Origin: an uncultured Dorea sp.
Lineage (GTDB): Bacteria; Bacillota_A; Clostridia; Lachnospirales; Lachnospiraceae
Assembly (NCBI GenBank): GCA_910578865.1
Contig: CAJTRM010000050.1
Coordinates: 1 to 13,678, forward strand
Length of the DNA: 13,678 nt
Direction: 5' to 3'
In this document: piece by piece, positions 7,302 to 13,678 of the stretch
Numbering within the stretch: position 1 is the stretch's first letter
Layout: each line of letters begins with the position of its first letter
The notes under the pieces: generated by a model
Seen by the model: only the letters and a program-made list of their open reading frames with translations
Databases searched by the model: none
What the model was told of the DNA's origin: nothing
Program-made: the position numbers and the translations under genes

Positions 7302-7359
7302 TGGGGGCTCGTATTACGGGATGCCAAAAAGGGTATAGATTAATTAGGAGGGTGAGAAA

Positions 7360-8112
7360 ATGAACATAATAGAAGTCGAAGAGCTGGTTAAAAATTATAG
7401 AAAATTTATGGTAAAAGAAGATGAAGGGGATATTAAAGTATTAAAGAAAATTAGCTTTAAAATAGAAAAGGGAGAATTTGTAGGGATAATGGGGAGGTCT
7501 GGATGTGGAAAAACAACGCTTCTCAAAGTGCTGGGCATGATTGACAGACAGACGGAAGGGATAGTCAGGTTTATGGGAAAAGATACGAAAGAATTGTATG
7601 GTGACTGTCTTGCGGATATTAGGCGAGAACAGATTGGGTTCATTTTTCAGGATTTTTATCTGATGGACAGTCTTTCGGTAGAAGAAAATATCATGCTTCC
7701 CATGATACTTGGGAAAGAAAAGGCAGAGCTTAGTAAAAAGAGTGCAAAAGAATTTGCAGAGCAATTTGGGATAGAACATCTCTTAAAAAAGAATCCTTAT
7801 GAACTGTCAGGTGGGGAGAAACAGCGTGTGGCTATCTGTCGGGCTCTGATCAACAATCCTGATATCATCCTTGCGGATGAACCAACGGGGAATCTCGATT
7901 CCAAATCAGGCCGGATTGTGATTGACTCAATGAATAGAATTAACCAAACATATAAGAAAACAATAGTCATGGTGACTCATGACCCTCAGATGGCAAGCCA
8001 TTGCAGCAGGATTATATTATTAAAAGACGGAAAGATACTTGATACGTTAGAAAAAAATGGCGAAACCGAGGAATTTTATCAGGAAATATTAGAGAGAATG
8101 GTGGATTTGTAA
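7360..8112 (+). CDS. BceA-like ABC transporter ATPase
   Basis: A 250-residue cytoplasmic ATPase of the MacB/BceA class, with every catalytic motif intact: Walker A GRSGCGKTT (45-53), Q-loop in FIFQDFY, signature LSGGEKQRV (from 149), Walker B IILADEPTGNLD (D173, E174) and H207 in the H-loop. It follows the large permease by 58 bases, with TAGGAGGGTG before the ATG, and should power it. The intact motifs indicate an active transporter. The stop is four bases before the exporter ATG, so those two genes are probably translationally coupled. Confidence 0.92.
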   Translation: MNIIEVEELVKNYRKFMVKEDEGDIKVLKKISFKIEKGEFVGIMGRSGCGKTTLLKVLGMIDRQTEGIVRFMGKDTKELYGDCLADIRREQIGFIFQDFYLMDSLSVEENIMLPMILGKEKAELSKKSAKEFAEQFGIEHLLKKNPYELSGGEKQRVAICRALINNPDIILADEPTGNLDSKSGRIVIDSMNRINQTYKKTIVMVTHDPQMASHCSRIILLKDGKILDTLEKNGETEEFYQEILERMVDL

Positions 8113-8116
8113 AGGC

Positions 8117-9751
8117 ATGGATATACAAATATATAGAAGATTTTTTAAGGGCAAGCACTTTCTGGTATGTGGATTGATTCTTGTAATAGGAATTGGAGTT
8201 CTTTTAAATGGCATTTCGCCGTACGTTTTTGGAAATATTATTGATAGGATTACCGCGTTTTTACCAGGCGAGTTTAAAAGACTTTTACTGCTATACCTGA
8301 TAATATGTGTGATGACATTGGTGCTGAGTATAGTTGAGTCTATGATTGGGACATATGTAGTTAATAGCATACAAAATGAAATGCAGAAGAAGTTATTGGA
8401 CAGGATGCTTGTGTTGAAATGCCATGAGAGTGATAAAGCGCCGGAAGGTGAACTGTTTAACCGGTTAGAATTTGATGCAGATTCGATAGTGTCATATTAT
8501 ATTGATCTCATAAGCAGCATTTTAATGATAATAGTAAATCTGTTGATTTCTTTATATTTCATATTTCATATATCAAAAGGTCTGTCAGGGATGGTTGTAA
8601 TAGCTATTCCTGTTTTGTATTTGATTAATTTTATCTCTCGCAGACAGATTCAGCGGTTTCAGAAAAGCTACAAAGTATATTTGGACGGATATTATGAAAT
8701 TGTTAACTGGGTATTAAGGCATCTGCAGTTTATCAAGATTTTCCAAATAGAGAAAAAAATCAATGATGATTATCAAAAGGCATTAAAAGAGAAAATTAAG
8801 TTGGAGATGAGAGGTGCCTGGCTGACAAATAAAGTCGGAGGAGTGAGAGGACTTGTTGCAGTGATTCTGAATACAGGGATTCTTTTTTGTGCAGGTTTGG
8901 CTATTATGAAAGGTCAGATGAGTATCGGTAATATGGTGGCATTTCATTCCTATTTATCGAAACTACTGGAAGCATGCAGCAAACTCTTAGAGTTGAATCT
9001 GGATAAGCAGAAAGTGAGAGTTTGTTATGAAAGGATACAGGAACTAGATCAGTGGGAGAAAGAAGAATTGAAGTGGGATGGATTAGGAGTTTTTGAGGCA
9101 GTCGGAAAGATTCAGAAAATAGAGTTGCGAAATGTCTGTTTTTCACATGGTGGTAAAAGGGTTTTACAAGGACTTAATCTACGTTTTGATGCTCCGGGGT
9201 TGTATACAATTACAGGTGAAAATGGTTGTGGCAAGACAACTATACTCAAACTATTGGAGAGATTGTATGACTGTGCAGAGGGAGAAATTCTGATTAATCA
9301 GAAAAAGATTGAAGAATATGATCTGCATTGTCTGCGTTCCTGCCTGGCATATATGGCGAAGGAGCCATTCTTTACCAAGGATACAATAATGAATAATCTG
9401 AGGATTGGCACGAGTGGGGTGACGGAGGATGATGTGTTTGAAATTTGTAAATGGGTTGGAATACATGATGACATTGTGAAGTTGGAGAAGGGATATCAGA
9501 CGATGATGGAGTCTCAGGGTAAGAATTTCTCAAGCGGACAAAAGCAAAAATTTGGATTTGCCCGTGCTTTATTACAGAAAGCCCAGGTATATCTTCTGGA
9601 TGAAGTGACTTCTGATTTAGATTGTATTTCAAGAGACAGGATCTGGCAGATTATTTTGAAACTGGCAGAAGAGCATATCGTAATAAATATTACCCATTAT
9701 GCAGAACATATAGACAATAGTAAGAAAATTTTTGTGCTCTCAGAAGGATAA
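8117..9751 (+). CDS. ABC exporter (fused membrane and ATPase domains), probable peptide exporter
   Basis: A 544-residue half-transporter that should work as a dimer. The membrane domain (about 1-320) has six helices. The ATPase domain has Walker A GENGCGKTT (367-375), signature FSSGQKQKF (471-479), Walker B VYLLDE (D495, E496), D-loop SDLD and H527. The Q-loop glutamine seems replaced: the segment reads LAYMAKEPFF with K415 where Q is usual. The signature starts FSSGQ instead of LSGGQ. There is no N-terminal C39 peptidase domain, so this protein does not cut the leader; a protease elsewhere, or no cleavage, must be assumed. It is the last gene of the cassette and the best candidate for moving the modified peptide out. 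The ATG has almost no ribosome binding site, which supports coupling to the ATPase gene. Confidence 0.85.
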   Translation: MDIQIYRRFFKGKHFLVCGLILVIGIGVLLNGISPYVFGNIIDRITAFLPGEFKRLLLLYLIICVMTLVLSIVESMIGTYVVNSIQNEMQKKLLDRMLVLKCHESDKAPEGELFNRLEFDADSIVSYYIDLISSILMIIVNLLISLYFIFHISKGLSGMVVIAIPVLYLINFISRRQIQRFQKSYKVYLDGYYEIVNWVLRHLQFIKIFQIEKKINDDYQKALKEKIKLEMRGAWLTNKVGGVRGLVAVILNTGILFCAGLAIMKGQMSIGNMVAFHSYLSKLLEACSKLLELNLDKQKVRVCYERIQELDQWEKEELKWDGLGVFEAVGKIQKIELRNVCFSHGGKRVLQGLNLRFDAPGLYTITGENGCGKTTILKLLERLYDCAEGEILINQKKIEEYDLHCLRSCLAYMAKEPFFTKDTIMNNLRIGTSGVTEDDVFEICKWVGIHDDIVKLEKGYQTMMESQGKNFSSGQKQKFGFARALLQKAQVYLLDEVTSDLDCISRDRIWQIILKLAEEHIVINITHYAEHIDNSKKIFVLSEG

Positions 9752-9754
9752 AAC

Positions 9755-9803
9755 TGATGGTCTGAAACATGGCGACTCATGGTCAGATGCTTGAATTTGG
9801 AAA
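9755..9803 (+). repeat. 49-bp duplicated promoter/operator element, copy 2
   Basis: This stretch is the direct repeat of 2378-2426 with one mismatch, and starts only three bases after the exporter stop codon. Its half-sites are ATGGTCTGA (9757-9765) and ATGGTCAGA (9779-9787), differing at one base and 22 bp apart, so the internal repeat is more exact here than in copy 1. It lies directly upstream of the promoter for the lipoprotein operon. Conservation of 49 bases between otherwise unrelated flanks points to selection or recent duplication. Confidence 0.8.
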
Positions 9804-9819
9804 TACTGCTATATAAAAT
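9791..9819 (+). promoter_or_regulatory. Promoter of the lipoprotein/FtsX operon
   Basis: TTGAAT at 9791-9796 is followed by TATAAA after 15 bp (9812-9817), the same geometry as the RiPP operon promoter. An alternative -10 box, TAAAAT at 9814-9819, gives an optimal 17-bp spacer. The upstream half-sites end three bases before the -35 box, which suits an activator contacting RNA polymerase. Confidence 0.6.
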
Positions 9820-9872
9820 TGACTCATCAGGAAATACATGATTTCCAGAGCAGTACTGGAGGAGAAGAGGAA

Positions 9873-10904
9873 ATGAAAAAAGCGTTATTCTTATTCACAT
9901 TGATTATTATTGTATGTGTGACGGCTTGTAATAAACAGTCTGATTCTATTTATGCAGAACAATTGGAAGAATCAAAAGGTTATGTGCTTCCGATTGAAGA
10001 TTTTGATCAGATGGAGGAAGAAATTGAAGAAAACATTTTTGAATTTGAGGCCGTATTAAGTGACCAGTACACGGTGGATCAATTGGAAATTGAGGGAGTA
10101 AAAAGTCCGAACGGTATTTTGTGCAGAGAGAATGATATACTTATCAGCGACGGGGCAAATGACACGTTGGTAGTAACTGATTTTGACGGCAATGTTATTC
10201 GCAAATTAGGAAAAACAGGGAATGGTCCGCTTGAATTTGTGCAGCCGGGAGATATTGTAAATTATAAAGACAGAATATATATCTTAGATGAAAAAAACCA
10301 TAGGGTTCAAATATTAGATGAGGAGCTTAATTATATAGACGAGGTGGAAACGAGGGTTTCTGACCCCAATGACCCGCAATTCATCTTCCAGAATATGGCG
10401 GTCAATGAAACCGGAATATTTGTAAATGGATTTTCTTATTTTAACAGCCGCATATATCTATATACGCAAAAAGAAAAAGCTCCTGTAATGATCGGAAAAA
10501 ATTTTTTTGGTCCATTATATGAATATCAGGAAGAAATCTATGCTATCAATACCGGGAATAAAGCATACGACCGAAAAGAAGATAGTATGCATTATGTAAG
10601 TGGAGGAGATAATTTTATTTTCAGAGTGGATACAGGGAAAAAGGATTTGGAGTTAAAGTATGAACTGATGGCGGCAACAGATGCGACAGGCTTTATCATG
10701 GATCAAAAACACATAGTTGCGGTATCTGCATCACAGGGAAGTGTGTTTTCTTTCAGTGAGGATGGTAATTATGAATATACGATTGCATATATAGAAGATT
10801 TGCAAAAAGAGAAATCCCCGGATATTTCCGTGGATTCCAATGGAAATTACTATGTAACAGCATCGGAGAACGGGAAAGTTTTTCGGGTATCAATGAAAAA
10901 ATAA
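9873..10904 (+). CDS. Lipoprotein with NHL-like (6-bladed) beta-propeller
   Basis: A 343-residue surface lipoprotein. ATG 9873 follows GGAGGAGAAGAGG and gives a standard lipoprotein signal: MKK, a hydrophobic stretch, then VTAC with the lipidated C19. The mature part contains NHL-type strand repeats such as PNGILCRENDILISDG, DTLVVTDFDGNVIRKLGK and RIYILDEKNHRVQILDEEL, which predict a six-bladed propeller anchored outside the membrane. A TTG start at 9819 in the same frame would place 18 extra residues before the signal and is rejected. It heads the second operon, with two FtsX-like permeases and an ATPase, so it may be their extracellular binding or sensing partner. The ligand is unknown. Confidence 0.85.
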   Translation: MKKALFLFTLIIIVCVTACNKQSDSIYAEQLEESKGYVLPIEDFDQMEEEIEENIFEFEAVLSDQYTVDQLEIEGVKSPNGILCRENDILISDGANDTLVVTDFDGNVIRKLGKTGNGPLEFVQPGDIVNYKDRIYILDEKNHRVQILDEELNYIDEVETRVSDPNDPQFIFQNMAVNETGIFVNGFSYFNSRIYLYTQKEKAPVMIGKNFFGPLYEYQEEIYAINTGNKAYDRKEDSMHYVSGGDNFIFRVDTGKKDLELKYELMAATDATGFIMDQKHIVAVSASQGSVFSFSEDGNYEYTIAYIEDLQKEKSPDISVDSNGNYYVTASENGKVFRVSMKK

Positions 10905-10927
10905 ATCGGAGACTTTTTGAGAGGAAA

Positions 10928-12049
10928 ATGCCAGTGAAAAAAATTACTTATTTGATTTATCAATCTGTCCGATGTGGTTTATATTTAAAAGGACGGATGG
11001 TTCTATATATACTTTGCTTTTATATAACTTTGATATTACCTGTATTTTGTATTGCTAATTATAATTATATTCATGATATGAGGGCTGAGTATCTGTATGA
11101 AGGGCTGGATAAGACGGTTCAGATCGATTGGATGAGTACATCTTTTGATACGGCAGATTTTAACATGGAGGAGAAGAGTTCCTTAAAAATACGTGCACAG
11201 GAGATGATACTGGATTGGGATTCCCGGCCTGTAACGGTGGAAGGAAGGGATCAGCAGTCTTTTGATAATAGGGATCAGGTAAAGGGAAGGATATTTACTG
11301 ACAGAGAAATGAAAGAGGGCGCCCTGGTATGCCTTCTGGACAGGGAGTGCTTTCAAGAGTACGGGTGTAATCTTGGGGACACTGTTCGGGTAAGAGACCA
11401 GGAACTTGAATTGATAGGCGTAATCAGCGATCCTAAAATCAGAAACAGCATTCTTGTTCCTTTGCATACTATGAAAAAATTATATCCTTCTCAAGATGTA
11501 AAAATGCAATATTCGGCAACCTTTATCCCTGAAGCAGAAGAGGACAAGGATCAGTTTATCTCTGACATAACAGCCAGAGTAGAGGAAAAGGATGAAAGTG
11601 CGGAACTGCTGTTTGCAGTAAAGGGTGAGGATCTGCAGCAAGAATATACTTCGTCCATAGCTAAATGGGAAACGGTCAGAGCAGCGATTACATTCGGGAT
11701 ATTCTTGCTTTTTTTAATCAACGTACTTTTGATTATCATAGGGAAAATGAAAGAAAAGAAAAAAACAATTGCAATTAAGATGGCGCTTGGCCTTTCCGTA
11801 TACGAGATTGGCTTCAATTATTTAATTGAAGTAATTATGGTGATGGTCATTGCTGACGTTCTTGTATTTTTAACGATAGAACCACTCGCAGAATTTTTCT
11901 CTCTGAATCTGATTATATTGTTTGATCATTTTGTTGTGGAAGCAGCGTTGATAAGTTCTATAGTAATTGGGATCATCATAGCGTCAGCTGTAGTATACAA
12001 TTTGAGAAAATATTCTGTCGGAGACTTGTTGAAAGCGGAGGATATTTGA
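10928..12049 (+). CDS. FtsX/MacB-like ABC permease, first of a pair
   Basis: A 373-residue protein with the four-helix MacB topology: one helix near 21-45, an extracellular domain to about 245, then three helices near 250-270, 298-320 and 330-355. The extracellular part has the MacB-like core with VKGRIFTDREMKEGALVCLL and a GDTVRVRDQELELIGVISD segment. The ATG follows GAGAGGAAA, 23 bases after the lipoprotein. The last codons overlap the next permease (TGATG), so the pair is made together and probably forms a heterodimer. MacB-type transporters extract or sense substrates outside the membrane instead of carrying them through it. Confidence 0.85.
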   Translation: MPVKKITYLIYQSVRCGLYLKGRMVLYILCFYITLILPVFCIANYNYIHDMRAEYLYEGLDKTVQIDWMSTSFDTADFNMEEKSSLKIRAQEMILDWDSRPVTVEGRDQQSFDNRDQVKGRIFTDREMKEGALVCLLDRECFQEYGCNLGDTVRVRDQELELIGVISDPKIRNSILVPLHTMKKLYPSQDVKMQYSATFIPEAEEDKDQFISDITARVEEKDESAELLFAVKGEDLQQEYTSSIAKWETVRAAITFGIFLLFLINVLLIIIGKMKEKKKTIAIKMALGLSVYEIGFNYLIEVIMVMVIADVLVFLTIEPLAEFFSLNLIILFDHFVVEAALISSIVIGIIIASAVVYNLRKYSVGDLLKAEDI

Positions 12050-13239
12050 TGAGATACATATTCAGGAAAGTATGGCTTAAGCTGCTCCACCACAGGCTGG
12101 TTTATGGGCTCCTCGTACTTGAGATGGCAATCGGCATGGCGTTATACGTATATTCATGTAATCTGCTTTATTCTATGCAGGACGAGCAAACGGATATGGA
12201 ACAGGCAGCTGCGACACATTTAATGCGGATCTTTCCTCAGGATCATTCGTCTGTCAGCGAACAGATCCCTGTAAACGCAGATGATTATAAGCACATTCAA
12301 AGGCTGGTGAAGCAAGGATTAGATTATTTTATAGTAATTCCGGATATTATTATTTCAGATGAGAAAATTATAGATTACAATCTTTTGCTTGTTGATTTTC
12401 AAAAATATGGCCTGGATTACGGATGCGTATATGTGGGACAGGAAATTCAAAATGAAATTGAGCGAAAGGGTATAGGGGTCGGGATTGAGGAAGTAAGCAT
12501 TGAGCAAAAAGAAATGATACTGCAGACAGAGGAAAATTTAACTAAGCATTTTGAGATCATGCCTTTACCAAATTCTCTGAAAGAGGAATCTCTTATGGGA
12601 TCAGCCGGGAATACAGGATTTGCAGATTCTCTTTTAATCCCTGTCACAGAAATGGACAAAGTGGCCGGATATGTACAGAGCGGACAGGGAAGTGTCGAAT
12701 TAGGAATTGATCTGTCAGGCAGCTCTGATGATGAAGCAGTATTACAGAACATTGAGCAATATCTGAAAGAGAGACATGGGGAATCTTATTCTTATGAGTT
12801 TTATTCTCCGAGTGCAGAATTTGAGAATGATACTTTCAAAGCACAGGTAGACATTAACTCTATCAATAAAATGGGAATCCTGATGCTTGTTACTTTGAGT
12901 ATTTCATTTATCTGTATTTTTAAAATGCTGTTGAGAAAAAGAGAACAGGAATTGGGGATATGCCAGGCATGCGGCGCGGCGGATTCCGATATTATGGCGG
13001 AGACTTTTATAGAAATATTCAGTATTTGTATCGTGGGAATAGGAATTGGCTGTGTAACCGGCTTTATTCTGACTTATCAATCGTCATCTTTTTTTACTGA
13101 AATTGTGGAAATGAAGGGAGATTTCAGGACAGTGATACATAGTTTCCTGTTCTGCCTGCTGACTGCGATCGTCATATTTGTTTCTGTGATGCAGAAGTAT
13201 TATTTCGGGAAGACAATTGAATTGATTCGGGATAAGTAA
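12049..13239 (+). CDS. FtsX/MacB-like ABC permease, second of the pair
   Basis: A 396-residue protein of the same topology: a helix near 16-36, an extracellular domain to about 275, then three helices near 280-300, 322-345 and 365-385. I start it at ATG 12049, which shares one base with the TGA of the first permease; the TTG three bases earlier would add only one residue. The extracellular domain diverges from that of its partner, which favours a heterodimer with two different faces. The ATPase that should power the pair follows 14 bases later but is truncated, so this transporter may be inactive in this strain. Confidence 0.82.
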   Translation: MRYIFRKVWLKLLHHRLVYGLLVLEMAIGMALYVYSCNLLYSMQDEQTDMEQAAATHLMRIFPQDHSSVSEQIPVNADDYKHIQRLVKQGLDYFIVIPDIIISDEKIIDYNLLLVDFQKYGLDYGCVYVGQEIQNEIERKGIGVGIEEVSIEQKEMILQTEENLTKHFEIMPLPNSLKEESLMGSAGNTGFADSLLIPVTEMDKVAGYVQSGQGSVELGIDLSGSSDDEAVLQNIEQYLKERHGESYSYEFYSPSAEFENDTFKAQVDINSINKMGILMLVTLSISFICIFKMLLRKREQELGICQACGAADSDIMAETFIEIFSICIVGIGIGCVTGFILTYQSSSFFTEIVEMKGDFRTVIHSFLFCLLTAIVIFVSVMQKYYFGKTIELIRDK

Positions 13240-13253
13240 TAGAGGAAGAGTGT

Positions 13254-13574
13254 ATGATAAGTATAAGACAACTTGATAAAAAATATTATGGAAAAGGGGT
13301 ACAAACAGCAGTTTTAGATCAGCTGAGTCTGGAAATCGGACAGGGAGAATTTGTCTGTATCCTTGGAAAATCAGGCTGCGGCAAAACAACTTTACTTAAT
13401 ATACTGGGATTGCTCGATTATGCGACCGGCGGTGAGTATGAGTTGGACGGAGTCAATGTTATGAATTTAAGCCGGAAACAACTCGCCAAATATAGAAATC
13501 AAAAATTTGGATTTATCTTTCAGGAGTATCATTTAATATCGGAATTAAATATATTACTCAAACTTCGCACATAG
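13254..13574 (+). pseudogene. Truncated MacB-like ABC ATPase
   Basis: This is the N-terminal 106 residues of an ATPase that is normally about 220-250 long. Walker A GKSGCGKTT (38-46) and the Q-loop FIFQEYHLISELN are intact. After ELNIL, where this family normally continues with a helix starting E-N-V, the frame reads LKLRT and stops. Signature, Walker B and H-loop are all missing. The break lies near 13555-13560 and the sequence after it does not resume the gene in any frame that I can read. Interruption by an inserted element is the likeliest cause, and the rest of the gene may lie beyond it outside the window. The gene has a normal AGAGGAAGAG ribosome binding site, so truncation looks recent. 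Confidence 0.75.
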
Positions 13575-13678
13575 ATTTTAGCTATGCACCTTGAAAATTC
13601 AATATCTGGCAATGATTCAATTATCAACGAATCATGAAGGGTTATCACAGCCTATAATGAAAATAGGAGGGGGCTGGC
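13557..13678 (+). mobile_element. Probable left end of an inserted element (type unknown)
   Basis: Non-coding sequence begins abruptly within the ATPase gene. It contains small dyads: CATAG/CTATG (13570-13586), TTGAA/TTCAA (13591-13602) and ATGATTC/GAATCAT (13612-13635). It ends with AGGAGGGGG at about 13665-13673, a strong ribosome binding site implying a start codon just outside the window. A structured untranslated leader of ~100 bases before a first gene fits several elements, including IS110-type insertion sequences and group II introns. No terminal inverted repeat or transposase is visible, so the type is not called. Confidence 0.45.

Noticed and set aside
9819..9872. N-terminal extension of the lipoprotein from TTG 9819
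   Set aside because: It would overlap the promoter -10 region and put 18 residues before a textbook lipoprotein signal peptide. ATG 9873 has a strong ribosome binding site.

Overview
The window looks like an accessory locus from a low-GC Firmicute, most likely a gut clostridium of the Lachnospiraceae type. This is inferred from AT-rich codon use, strong AGGAGG-type ribosome binding sites, an Agr-like LytTR/GHKL regulatory pair, FtsX/Bce-type ABC transporters and a lipoprotein in a Gram-positive setting. No rRNA or other taxonomic marker is present. Every gene I accept is on the + strand.

Region 1 (1-2332) is regulation. A possible gene tail ends at 41. A good promoter (82-110) is preceded by a perfect 12-bp palindrome, and its transcript should begin at a long hairpin (118-169). 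It drives a LytTR response regulator (234-950) and an overlapping AgrC-like sensor kinase (947-2269), and ends in an intrinsic terminator (2291-2332).

Region 2 (2378-9751) is a peptide-modification (RiPP) cassette. It holds a 721-residue radical SAM maturase with two SPASM-like cysteine clusters, an 88-residue accessory protein, and a 54-residue Cys-rich precursor at 5061-5225 that is easily missed because of its size. The precursor has five cysteines, three of them as C-x3-C-x3-C. These are followed by a BceB-like permease, its BceA-like ATPase and a one-piece ABC exporter. The gene set matches the predicted 'CXXX repeat peptide' radical SAM systems, but here the two maturase halves appear fused.

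Region 3 (9755-13574) is a second operon: a beta-propeller lipoprotein, two half-size FtsX/MacB-like permeases and an ABC ATPase cut off just after its Q-loop. The last ~120 bases look like the left part of an inserted element, with a strong ribosome binding site at the window edge.

The most informative non-coding signal is a 49-bp sequence, identical at 48 positions, that occurs upstream of both the RiPP operon (2378-2426) and the lipoprotein operon (9755-9803). Each copy contains a direct repeat (ATGGYCTGA and ATGGTCAGA, 22 bp apart) ending 3 bp before a TTGAAT -35 box, which is the layout expected of LytTR-regulator operators. My reading is that the kinase/regulator pair switches on both operons together, possibly in response to the modified peptide or a related signal, and that the 7.4-kb RiPP cassette between the direct repeats could have been gained, or could be lost, as a unit. 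The regulatory link and the ligand are inference.
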